The notes under the pieces were generated by a model. It was not told the origin of the DNA. It searched no databases and worked only from the letters and a program-made list of their open reading frames with translations. Position numbers and translations under genes: made by a program. From Deuterostichococcus epilithicus (lineage: Eukaryota > Chlorophyta > Trebouxiophyceae > Prasiolales > Stichococcaceae), in assembly GCA_033439295.1 (NCBI GenBank), contig JAVTLE010000023.1:3942530-4006529 (forward strand): DNA of 64,000 nt, written 5' to 3'. Below are positions 1-11,000 of this stretch, piece by piece; the first letter of the stretch is position 1, and every line of letters starts with the position of its first letter.

Positions 1-96
1 CTCTGACGCAGTGCAACGCTAAGGGCCAATATGATTCAACTTCTCGTATCGATCACGCAAAGTTATAATGTCGACAGCTCGACCGCTCTGCCGCAG

Positions 97-569
97 GCTT
101 CCCAGACGACAAGCCGCTGGACACGATGTGGACCACCGTGTGTCTGCGCACCGTATTTTCCAACGCTGACACGGCCAACAACGTCGTGCAGCACACCTGC
201 GACTCCACGCACGGCCAGAGCGGCTCCCCCATGTACGATGCCGCCTACAACGTGCGCGCCGTGCTTACGGGCGGCAACCAGGGCGGCGTCAACTGGGCCG
301 TCAAGCAGGTGCCCCAGCAATTGCAACACATGCGGACTGGATGCGGCATCCTCCATCTGTTGTGTGTCGTGCTCTTCATGATCACGCGGACCAGACCTGG
401 CATCCTTCATCTGTGTCGGCGGACTTTTGTCCAGGACGCCTTCGTTTTCTCCACCATCCTGGGCTGGATGCAAGAGGATGGTGAATTTCTCGACATTGGT
501 GCCTCGGGTGCGCCGGTCATGGAGCTGGCTGATCAGGCCGGCATTGGTGCCGGCAGTGCTGCCCCCTAG
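97..569 (+). CDS. V8/trypsin-like serine endopeptidase, 3' part (5' end outside window)
   Basis: Two exons are supported: 97-308 (phase 1 at entry, after a CCGCAG acceptor) and 435-569, ending in TAG. The first carries CDSTHGQSGSPMYD, which matches the catalytic-serine loop of chymotrypsin-fold peptidases in its V8-like form (G-x-S-G-S-P instead of GDSGGP), followed by the usual short strand ending NWAVK. The His and Asp exons would lie to the left of the window. The last exon gives a 44-residue tail beginning DAFVFSTILGWMQEDG. The 126-nt intron has no stop and keeps frame, so intron retention would still give an open product. A close relative lies downstream at 2828-3127. Family membership rests on the serine loop alone; substrate is unknown. 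Confidence 0.7.
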
Positions 570-1202
570 CAGGCACTTGGCGTGATATGCGCTCATCGTG
601 AGTGCTGCTTTAGTGTGTATATCTAGCACAGTGGTCAGGATATCATTGACCATTTGCAGCGCCGTGCGGTGGCTGTTGGCGTAGCGGCACCGCCAAATAC
701 GGTGTAGAGGTAGACGAATCAGGTAGATGCGTGCTCCGTACATCAGTAGCAGTCATGTACATATATGTTACCGGCAAGAATATTATTGTTTGCCCGCGAC
801 GAGAACTGATTGCCCGTTGTTCCGCATTCGTTGTGTCCAAATGGGTCTTATGGCTCCGCGCCGCCGCGCTGCGCGCGGTGGATCATCTGCACATACATGA
901 CGCGCTGCTTCCGCACCCCTCTCAAAGGTATACCGACTGTCAGATGAAAAGGGACGGGGAATCGGCGTTGCACACCACCACGTGCCCGGCGGTACAATTG
1001 TACTGCACGTGGAGGGGACCTTAGACTTACCGTTCGTCCGAGTCTCTCAGGCCTGAATCCTTCATAAGAAGCACTGCAAGCTTTTGGGTGTTCTGGGCTA
1101 TCAATGTCAATCTACACACAGCTCGCGCCTGACGCGGCTCTCCAACTCTGATCACTCATCGCCACAGCGGCGGCCTGCGGACCCGGTGTTGACTGCGACG
1201 TC
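570..1202. other. intergenic gap between protease copies
   Basis: I see no convincing exon here. The stretch is lower in GC than the flanking exons and holds an AT-rich patch near 755-790. It must contain the 3' end of the first protease gene and the promoter of the second. I found no TGTAA poly(A) signal close to the stop at 569. Confidence 0.5.
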
Positions 1203-3127
1203 ATGAGGCCGACGAGGATACAGATTGTGGTGCTTCTGATTATTATGGAGTGTCTGGTGGCCGAATGTCATGCAAGGTGAGCAAGTGCACCTGTGGGTTG
1301 ACATCCGATCAATGCAAGTACGCTCTCAGCGTCCCGCTGGAAGGCGTAATCCACATGCCGGCTTGTCGGAAGACATTATTCTGAGACTTGATTGAGTCTT
1401 TACATGTGGGACGCGCACAGTGTGCTTCGTACATGCTCTGCCCGGCTGCACCTCGCCTATCGTATGTGGTACAAACCTGGAAAGGACAGGAAGGCGGGTC
1501 GCTTAGGCCTGCTAGACGATTCATTCTGGAGTGATAGTGCTGAAAAAGACAGTTGTATATTTGGCGGCATGTATCATTGATGCACCGTTTGCCAACGCAG
1601 GCCTTGGCTTCCCGTGGCTGCAGCTTCCTGCAGCCGCTGCGGATGCTGATGATGGACGATACCCAGTAGCACTTGGCGCAGATCCCGCGGTGCTTGGCGC
1701 GCAGCCTTCAAAGTTCAATCACATGCAGAACCTCGGCGTCGTCTTGCTGACTCGTGCCGACGGTGCTGAAAAGCTGACACTTGCCGATGCTGTCGCCGCC
1801 CGCCGCCGCCGCCAGTTGCAAGCCACGGCCGCCATTGCATCACCTGCCGCTGATGCTGCCCTGTCGCAAGCCGGCTACCAGGTGCGTGTATCCGAATCCG
1901 ATATCGCCGACGCGAAACTGGCCAGGAAGCTGCGCCGCGCTGCCGCCCGAGGCGGTGTTGCCGCTCGCTTACGGGACGGCACCTTCACTCCTATCTCTTT
2001 CATGGTGGGTCATCAAAAGGATGATGAAGCAACGTGTTCAATCATCCACAGTTGGTTGGGAGATGGTGGAGCGGAGACCAGGTCGCAGTCTCTGCATGGG
2101 ATGTCTTCGCATATGTTTTGGAATTAGGAATGTGCGCGCAGGCTGCCTGGAGAACTCATGCTTGCGCATAATACAACACATTAACCTGATGATGGGTTCC
2201 CCGCTGCAGCAGGGCGTTCGCGGGTCCAGTGTTGTTTGGGTGTTGAAGCTAGATGGGCGGCTGTATGCGGAGCCCTGATTGTGGAATGGCACAGCGATCA
2301 ACACGGACCCTGCCGTCGCCGCCGCAACGCTGCAGTCCTCCAACCCGGGCATCACCCCATTCGACACCGGCAGTTCCCCTGCGTCCAACACGACGTCGCG
2401 GCAGGCCATCCCCTGCGATGGGTGCATCGGGGCAGACACTCGCACGGCTGTGTCCGCAGCCGCCGCGTCCGCTGCCTTCCCTCACACCGCCATTGGTGCG
2501 CCAACAGATCGAATGTTTTCCAGCTTCCAGCCAATCATTGTATAAATTGCTTTGCCTGATGTCCTACAGCGTCCTTGTTTAGCGTCGGCCTTGACACAGT
2601 GCCATTGGGAGGAGAAATTTCCAAGCCAGTCGTTGAAGGGACGAAATTCTGGCATGAGTGGCCTATTTCTGGAGCAAATGCTGTCAGAATTTATCCACGT
2701 TGTGGCACCATGGAGTGACCTTTGCTTCACGCATTTGCGCAGGCCTGCTGACAGCAACTGCGCCTGCGGCCCTCGGCACTGCGGGCCAGCCTTTTGCTGA
2801 CATGCCCGCAATACTTTCTGGGTGCAGGGTACCCGGACGACAAGCCCATGAACACAATGTGGAGAACTAGCTGCCCTCGCACCACCTTCACCAATGCCGA
2901 CGCGGCAAACATGTCTTGCAGCACTCCTGCGACTCCACGGACGGCCAGAGCGGCTCCTCCATGTTTGACAACAACCACAACATCCGCGCCATGCTGACCA
3001 AGGCGGCATAAACTGGGGCATCAAGTTAAACAGTTATGTGTTCTCTACCGTCCTCGCCTGGATGCAAGAGGACGGCGTATTTGTCGGCATTGGCGCCCAG
3101 GCCGGCACGCCGCCGCTCACTGCGTGA
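1203..3127 (+). pseudogene. second V8-like protease copy, frameshifted and probably non-functional
   Basis: Exon 1203-1276 encodes a good signal peptide (MRPTRIQIVVLLIIMECLVA), ending at an AAG|GTGAGC donor. A pro-region exon runs from about 1605 to 2004 and is rich in Ala, Arg and Gln. Part of 2290-2500 reads as a further coding stretch ending in FPHTAIG, like the start of the mature domain in V8-like enzymes. From 2828 the sequence aligns with the 97-308 and 435-569 exons: GYPDDKP, TNADAAN, CDSTDGQSGSSMF, NWGIK, FSTVLAWMQEDG. Relative to that copy there is a 1-nt loss near 2911-2918 and a loss of about 10 nt near 2998-3001 that creates TAA at 3009. The intron present in the first copy is absent. 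I found no exon with the catalytic His. Joining of the 5' exons is uncertain in phase; an assembly error could mimic the frameshifts. Confidence 0.55.
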
Positions 3128-3804
3128 GCTGGGGGCTGAATCGGAAGGCACCATTCATAGCCGCCAAATGCGCGGCAAACGTGATTCGGGAGGGCGCCAC
3201 CGTTTCTCGAACATTGCAATAGGCCATCATGAGACTTCGCGAGGCAATGCCCGACTGAAGGTATCAATGTAGGTTGCTGCGGTAGACCTGCAAGAATGGC
3301 ACAGGTAGATGACATGCATGCTGCAGGGTGCGCCATGACCGTTTAATTTGGCATTGCCAGACATGATGAGGACACTGTAGTGATGTAGATGCTGTCATCG
3401 AGGACTGCATTGAGCCATCGTCCGTTTCAGGCTGAGTAGACATTACCACCAGAGTCTTTACTCTTGCGTGATTTTGTCCGATAGTTCGACCGAAGCGTAC
3501 AGTGCGTGACTTTCTCTGCAGTGCGCTTCTTAGACATGGGTAATAAGCTGTGCCGCTGTGCCACTGCCAGACATTTTGTTGCAAATTCCACAATGGCTTC
3601 GTCTCACTTCTTGAGCAAATCACACTGGACGCGCACTGCTCAAAACTGTTCTGTGGTCAGCACAGCCAAGCCACGCCAGCCTGCACGCCGCGGCCCACCG
3701 CACGCCACATCCATGTTTGTCTTGTGGCTGCGACGGCTCGCTTCGCCCCGGAAACCCGAGCGAGCCCTCCCAATCCCCACTTGATGGCTCCGATAACGCC
3801 GCCG
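3128..3804. other. gap between convergent genes
   Basis: No exon is supported. This holds the 3' ends of the rightward protease copy and of the leftward sacsin-type gene. Open frames here are short and lack splice context or family motifs. I did not find a TGTAA signal on the minus strand below the sacsin stop. Confidence 0.5.
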
Positions 3805-4745
3805 TCAGCCGTTGAACAGGCGGAGGACGCCGGACGGCTTGCGGCAGAAGGGGCAGCGGCCGGGCGCCGAGGCGGCGGCGCACTCGCGGCACAGCGTGTG
3901 GCCGCACTCCTTCATCGCGGCGTCCACCTCCGCGCCCAGGCAGATGCGGCACTGCCACGCGGCCGACGCCGACTCGGCGGCGTCGCCAGCCGCCGCCAGC
4001 TCCTGCGGCAGTTGTGCAATGTCAGGACGCGCTCCCGAGCGCTTGGGTCATGCAAAACTGCGAGTGCCACCGCCATGGGGGCGCGCGGGCAGATCTGGCG
4101 CTGCCTCGCCCGCCCTGACATTTTTAGAGCTGGCCGCTGGCAGGCGCACGCTGCGATATAGCCAGGCGCCAAGCGCAGGAGGGCCGACCACCCTGGCGGC
4201 ATGCGCGATGGCATCTGATGCCCTGCCGGCGGCCGCGCTGCCGTCCCGAGCGATGCACGACAAAGACGAGCATCCCGGTGACGTCTGCACCTGCTGCAGG
4301 GTGGTCGCCCGAGCCTTCAGCTCGTCCCGCTCCGCCCGCAGCTGCAGCGTCTGCCGCAGCAGCGCGCCAGCCTCCGCACCAGCCGGCAGCCCCGCCGCCG
4401 CCAGCATCTCCTCTACTGCTGCCGCCGCCTCCGCTGCGCTGATGACACCCCCACCGCCAGCGGCGGCAGAAATACCCGCCGCTGCCGCGCCGCCGCTGCC
4501 GGTGGCGGTGACGGCGGAGCCTGCACTTGGCGCAGCGCCGCTGCCGGCTAGGGGAGTGTTGCTGCTCACGACAGCCGCCGCAGCTGAGGTTGTTGCGCCG
4601 GAAGAAAGTGTGGCGCCGCCAAGGCCGTCGGACTCGCCCGTGTCCCCACGGGCGCTGCCAGTGAAGCACCAGACGCCCGTAGATAGCAGCTCCGCATATT
4701 GTCCCTGCGGCGATGAGCAGCGGTGGATTCAGAAGACCTGATGAT

Positions 4746-4790
<45 letters not shown>

Positions 4791-5099
4791 GCCCAGGCTG
4801 CATCCTGTGCACTCGATGAACCGATTCGCGTTTCCACAGCAACGATGCAGGACGACAGGCAGGTGGCACAGGAATGGTGCCTCCCGATGGAGACTCCAGT
4901 TGCAGACTTCCAAATGCAAACTCCATATGGAGACGACGTAGACGCACCGGTGCGACCTCCAGCGGCACGCGGTGCAGCGCCTGCCCCGCCGCAGGGCGTG
5001 CGTCGGCTGTCACGCGGCCGTAAACCAGCCGCGGCTGGTTTCTGCCGTCGCTGTTGGCAGCGGCACCCGCGGCAGACGGCTGGAAAGAGCATAGTTCGC
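3805..5099 (-). other. sacsin C-terminus: conserved strand block, coiled coil and C3HC4 RING finger
   Basis: Exons: 4948-5099, 4291-4704, 3805-4002. The first encodes LVYGRVTADARPAAGQALHR, a block conserved just upstream of the RING in plant sacsins. The second starts GQYAELLSTGVWCF, continues with a Gly/Ala-rich stretch and ends in a short coiled coil (RQTLQLRAERDELKARATTLQ). The last gives the RING: CRIC at the first pair, then CGHTLCREC and CPFC, i.e. C-x2-C...C-x-H-x2-C-x2-C...C-x2-C, ending LRLFNG-stop. All eight zinc ligands are present. A RING here implies an E2-binding, ubiquitin-ligase role; this is inference from the fold. Confidence 0.88.
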
Positions 5100-8000
5100 C
5101 TGCAGCGGACAGCAGCAGATCGCAGCAGGTGCAGACTTCATGTACCCTGGGGAACCTGGAGGGAAGGCGGGCCAGGCCAATTTCTTGTGAGCGAGTGGCG
5201 TGGCAGACGTGCAACCTGGCTGCCGGCTGGCGGGGCCTGCGCCAGGGGACCTTGTGGGATCTTGTCCAGATTGAGGCTGTGTGGCCACCGCTACCCTGGA
5301 CGCTGTGCAAGGGCGGCGGGTGCCGTTCAGCAGAGCACGCAGGTGCATGCTGCAGCCGGAGTGAACGCCGCCCTGACATGCAACTGCCAGGTCAGCGGTG
5401 GCCTCATGTCCTCAAGGGCTGGTGCAGCTCACAAGTAGCGAGTTGCGGCCATAAGCTACCTAGGATCGTCGAATGATTCAGTTGACTTTTTGTCTCTGTT
5501 CTGCGCCTTGTCCAGGCACTAAATCAGAAGAAGTGCACACCAGGCTTTGGCAGGAGCAGTTGCATATTCAAGCCTGGCAGCCTGGCAGTCACAGTTTCCA
5601 GAAGTGTTCTGCATGGCTGCAGCCGCCGACAGAGCCCGGCCGCGCGGCATCACGAGCACCAAGCATTGCAGCGCACGATTTCACACAATGACCTCCACAA
5701 CGGTTGCTGACTGGCGCACCGGCACAAAAAGGGCGCAGAGGGCGCAGCTGCGCGCACGCGGCGTCGGCTGGCAGCAGCGCGGTCCCAGGTTCTCCGGCCC
5801 TTGCCAGCCGCTCCACGTCCAGGCCACCTGTGAGTGCGAAATCATTTATGAGGAGTTGGACTGCTGCTGTTGCAACAGGCTTTTGGCAAGCAGTGCGTGT
5901 CCCAACAGCAGGAGCGGGACTCCAGCATGAGGGTGCCAGGGCCTGCCCTCTAGTGTGTGCTGCTCCATCCCAGAGCCTGCCTGCGAGCAGATGCCTAGCA
6001 TGGCACAGGGTTTTCACGGCCATTGATAAACATGGACACAGAAACGCAGGAGACTTCATGACAGCTCTCGGCAGGCCTTGACAAATCGACAGGTCGTGAT
6101 AACACACCTGAGACGGACCCCATGCCGCCGGGCGACACCGCCGCGGCGACGTTCGGCATTTCCGCCGGCGCCGCCGCCAGCAGCGCCTCCAGCGGCAGCG
6201 GCAGCGGGGAGCCCAGCGCGGCGCTGAGCGCAGCCGCCAGCACCGCGTGCGCGGCCACCCCCGGCGGCGGTGCCGCGACAACCGCCTCTCCGGACGCCGC
6301 GACAACGAAGAAGGGGACCTTTGACAAGCCACAGACGGACATCAATCACCACGGTCGAGCGAGCCATGCTCTATTGCTGCGCTAACAGCGTTTAAGTGTC
6401 TTGACCTCACATCTCCACTGGGGCACGTGCAGACGCTGAAACTCAGCACCACACAGCAGTACAGTCCTGGGCCCAGACGCCAACAGGGGTCACAGGCAGC
6501 GGAGGCTCGCGAAGAGTCAGGCGGGCATGTGCACTGCTGCTGCTTCTCTACATGACGATGACACACGCTTGCAGAAACCTAATTGTGAGAGGGGCCCGAG
6601 AGAAGAAAAGACGAGAATGCACCTCCTGAGCATCGCCGGCGTCAGAGCCGTCTGTCCGCCCCACAATGCGCGTGAAGCAGTGCTCCACAAATCGCAGCCG
6701 TCCTGCAACTGCATCCAGCTTACCGGCCACCTGACGCAGCAGAGTCATTCACTTGATAGAGCAGCCCACTGCCCGCGCCCTGCTTTGCCAGGTGTGCAGC
6801 AGCTTCGAACGACTGCAGCAGCGCAGTTCGACCTCTGCAGCACAGGTTGGGGGGCGCCAAGCGTCGCGCTGAAGCGCTCGCGAGCAGTGACCGCGGCGGG
6901 CAGGAATTCGAAACTGGAAGAGTAGCTCGCCTCCCGGCGGGTTGTGCCCTTGAGCGCCGGCAGCGCGTCGGCGCAGCAGCGCAGCACGTCATGCACGGCA
7001 GCCGCAAAGGCGGGCAGCGCCAGCCGTTCCCGGGCCGCCGCCAGCGTCAGGCCCTGCGGCGCAAAGGGCAGGATGCTGTCGAGCTGCCATTTGCGCAGAA
7101 CGCCGGCCGCACCTGCGCCGCGCCGCGGCCTGAGCCGCACCCGGCAGTGTGTGCACTGCGTGCTGGTGTCAAGGCGTCGGTTATGCAGAGAGGTCCAGCA
7201 GCACAAGGAACCCATGTGGAAGGGTGCCAGTATTGCTGCTGCTGAGCTGGAAAAAAGGTGCATGGCCAAACGGTGCCTTTGCATGTCGAGTGTCCAGAGA
7301 GTCTCCAGGGAGACTCGGCATTAGGTGCACCTGTGTTGCCCCGCACCCCTCGAGCTCTGCAGCATGTGGCGAGTCTGATGCGGGCAGGAGTCGAAAGCAT
7401 GACCGAGTACGCATTGCTTAGCGGAGGCCGGTGCAAGCACGTGGACTGGTCGGAATTGCGTCAACACAAATGACGGAATCGCGAGGCTCATGCATAGCAG
7501 TCAGGAGTGAAAGCACGGCCAGCTGGAGGGGACGGCTTCCAGGTCAGGCACTGGTCTGAGCTGACCAGCGCCTCGGGCACGGCTAGCTCCAGTGACGCGG
7601 GGTCGGAGAGTCAGCTCCCAAAGAAACGGAATTCTTCAGGTACTTACCTGAATGGCCTCGAGGTCGGGCGCGGCGCCAAAGCTGTCCAGGACCTCGAGCA
7701 CGGTTTCCTCCAGCGGCGGGATGCGCAGCAGAGCCGCCACCTCGGGGCCCACCCTGGGGTGCGCCAGCGCCAGGCGGCGGCCGTCCACCCTGCAGCACGG
7801 CATGTCACCTGTTATGGCGGCAGCGACGCATTGGCATCGGCTGCCTTCGAATCCACCTGATCCTTTGGTCCTTTGACGCGGTGCAGCAGCATCACCGCAT
7901 TGCATCGGGCTGTGGTGAGACCTGCCCTCCAGCAGCCACTGCTGGCACACCCGGCACGGCTGGAGGCCTGAGGCTTGCACAGCATGCCACTGCAGCAGCG

Positions 8001-11000
8001 CCCGGCTGGCAGTGCGGATGCGCATGTGAGCGCAGGAACCAGACGAGCGCAGGAACCAGACGCTGCTGTAGTCTAAGCACAGCAGGCCAACAATGGCCGA
8101 CAAAACCGGCACACCTCTGCAGCAGCGCCCGACCGGCGGTGCGGATGTGCACGCACACGCGCGCCGGCACCAGCCGCCCGTCCGCAGACAGGACGTGCAC
8201 CCGGCCCGACGCCGCCGCCTCCCGCGTGGCCTTCACCTGCGAGCAGCGCCGGCAGCAAAACATTTGCATGCTCAGTCTTGCGCACTGACGCACTGGCCCC
8301 GATTCCAGCGGAACACAGCTTTGCCGTGCATTTCGGTGCCTCTTGCTGCCACGTGCGCAGTTGCCAATCTGATCACAGCAGCTGCACGGGAGTGATGCAG
8401 GCTTGCACAGCAGAACCGCTCGACTCGCCTGCGCGGCGTCGGCGTCGTCGCACAGCGCCGCGAGCAGCCGCAGCACCGCGCGGCGTTCGTTGGCGTTGAG
8501 CGGCGCGCCTCCTGTGGCGCCCGCCACATCGGCCAGCAGTTCCAGCAGGCCGCCGGGCCCTGGCGCATCTCGCATGCCCAGGGACCGCAGCAGGCCGCCC
8601 CACCGGGTGTGCTCCGCCGGCAGCTGCACAATAGCAAGGATTCCAGGACGTCTCTTCCTGGTCTTCCTGGCTCGTTCTGTCGGCCGTCAGTAATCTAGTC
8701 GGACATCTAGCCGGGAACCTAGTCGGAATTCTATCCGCGGAGATGGTTCAGGGTCTGCTGTCGCATGCCCAGGCTGCGCAGCGGGTCGCCCCGCCGCGCA
8801 TGCTTCGGCCGCCAGCTGTGTAGCAGGATCTAGCAGCGGCACTACTCGTTTGAGCTTGACGAGCTCAGACAGCACTGCTGAATCACAACACCGAGCAGCC
8901 TCTGTGCAAAGCTTGGGACCAGAACCTTGTCCGAACACTGTGACTCTGCCCCAGGCTGGTGGCAAGAAGGAGTACAACTTCAGCGCCCACAGGCGGTCTG
9001 CCATGTGGCGCAGGCACAGCACAATGCCTGCCAGCAGCCCCAGGGGTGCATTGGTGAATATGGCTGAGATGGGGTTTAGGGTTCAGGCTCGGACTGGGTG
9101 TTGCCGCAGTCATACGGCACAGGAAAATCAAAGCCCATTGCTGGGGTCAGTCGTCCGCTCGGCAAGCGGACTCAGCAGCCTGCTGCAGTGCCTCGCACCT
9201 CATAGGCAAATGGCGCCAGGTCCTGCGGCAGCCGCGCAAACAGGCGGTTCGGCGCGATCAGCCGGCTGCCCGCTGCGACAGGCACAAGCGGCACCCCGGC
9301 GAGCAGCGCCGCCTGCCCATCGTTGAAGCCCTGGTCGGTCAAATAGTGCGCCACGGCGGCAAAGGCGGCCTCGGGCGCTGGCGCTGCTGCCGGCCAGGCC
9401 GCCAGCGCAGCCTCGCCGCCATCGGCGCCCACCTGGCAGAGCACTCGAACAACTTTGAGGCTGTTGTCGAGCGGCAGGCTCCCTGCTCGTGCAATTAGTG
9501 TGTACCTGGACTGTTGGCACCATTTGGACGCGGGCTTCCGCGGAATGCTGCTTCGAGCACGGTGCAGGCAGAGCCATACTGTTTAGTTTTGAGAAGCACA
9601 TTTTGTTTCCTCGGCAGTTCTGAAGCCAGCACGTTGCGCCACATGCGAAGCAGCCAGGTGCAGCCATCGCACTGACATCGCGCCACCCATTTCAAAGGAG
9701 AACGCACCGCCTGCAGGTGCGCCATGACCGTAGACAGCACCGGCGGCGAGCGCAAGCGCAGCGCCGACCAGGCGAAGGGCGGCGGCACGCAGGCCTCCTC
9801 GATCACGGGCGCCGCCGCCCAGACCAGCGCCCAGTCTGCCGGCGCCGCTGCCTGCGAGAAGGCGGTCAGGATGCGGGCGCCACCTGCCGCACCCGGCGTC
9901 GCCTGCGCATGAGCATGCATGCATAGTGGACTCGACACAGCGCAGGGTGCATCGTGACTGCTTTCGTGACCGCTTCATATTTCGATGGCATACCATGACT
10001 GTCCGCAAGCTTCCTAAGTGCTGCTCTCTGCACTGCCAGCGCGCCACCTGCGACTGGTGCGCACAACTGAGAGCCGTGCCACGTCCCATGACAGTTTGAA
10101 GCAGCACCAAGGCTGCATGTGTGCCGCTTGCGGATGCCTGAGACACCAGTATCGCCTTTTTAATCTGCGGAACACTGATAAAGCAAGACAAGATATTTCC
10201 GCCACTTGCCTGCAGCGCCGGCACGAAAGGTATGGCGCCCAGCGTCGCAAACAGGTGCGGCGAGAACATGTCGTCCGCTTTCGCCGCCAGGTGGGCCGCC
10301 AGCAGTTGCGCCGCCTGCACCGCCGCCGCGGCCGCTGCCGCCGGTGCGTGGCTGTCGGGCGCCGCCGCGTGCGCCTCCGCAACACGGCGCGCACACAGGG
10401 TGAAGGTCTCCGCGTCCACGTCGCTCTTCATGCCCACATCGCGCAGCACCTGTCGACCGGACTGAAGGTCGTTGGAGGCATTTAAAGGTTGTTGAAGGTT
10501 TTGAAGGTTGCTGGAGGTTGTCATAAGTGGCCAACCGGGTCTGGTGTGTGAGAGACACTGCAACGGCACTTGGTGCGTGCCAGCTTGCACATCCCTCTGC
10601 GCGATCCGCCGTGCTTATTGGCTGCAGTACCGCAGGAAACAGGACTCTGTGATGCGACACTTTGCCACAGCAGGGTGTGCAGCAGCCGGGGTCAATATGC
10701 AAGTGTTGCCTTTGGGCGACTCTGGGGGATGTTGCAGCCCACGCACAACGCCGCAGTGCTTATATGCGCTGCACTGGTCAGCCGCCTGACCCCAGGGGGC
10801 TGATGCATGAGCAGGTTTATAACTGCCTGCCCCTGCCCAGCCAGTCTTGCCATCCACGCCTACTTCAGCAGCCGGTGCACGTTCACACAACCACGATTGA
10901 TAGGCAGGAGCAGCACGGCTGGCGAGCAAGGCTGCTCAAGAGCCGCGAGGACTGCAGTTGTGAACACACATTTGTGAGGAGATCTCTGCATGAGCCCGTG

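Noticed and set aside
126-569. One uninterrupted frame through the first protease exons
   Set aside because: The middle 126 nt has intron ends (CAG|GTGCCC ... TCCAG) and unlike composition; homology continues only when it is removed, so I call two exons.
1425-1465. Possible 41-nt exon joining the protease signal peptide to the pro-region
   Set aside because: It would fix the phase between 1276 and the pro-region exon, but there is no homology to support it.
3812-4741. Long plus-strand frame opposite the RING exon
   Set aside because: It is the antisense shadow of GC-rich sacsin exons; many similar plus-strand frames across 4-45 kb were discarded for the same reason.
4729-5379. Minus-strand frame with poly-Leu/poly-Ala run and RLVYGRV
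   Set aside because: Only 4948-5099 is coding; the repeat part lies between a good donor and acceptor and is intronic.
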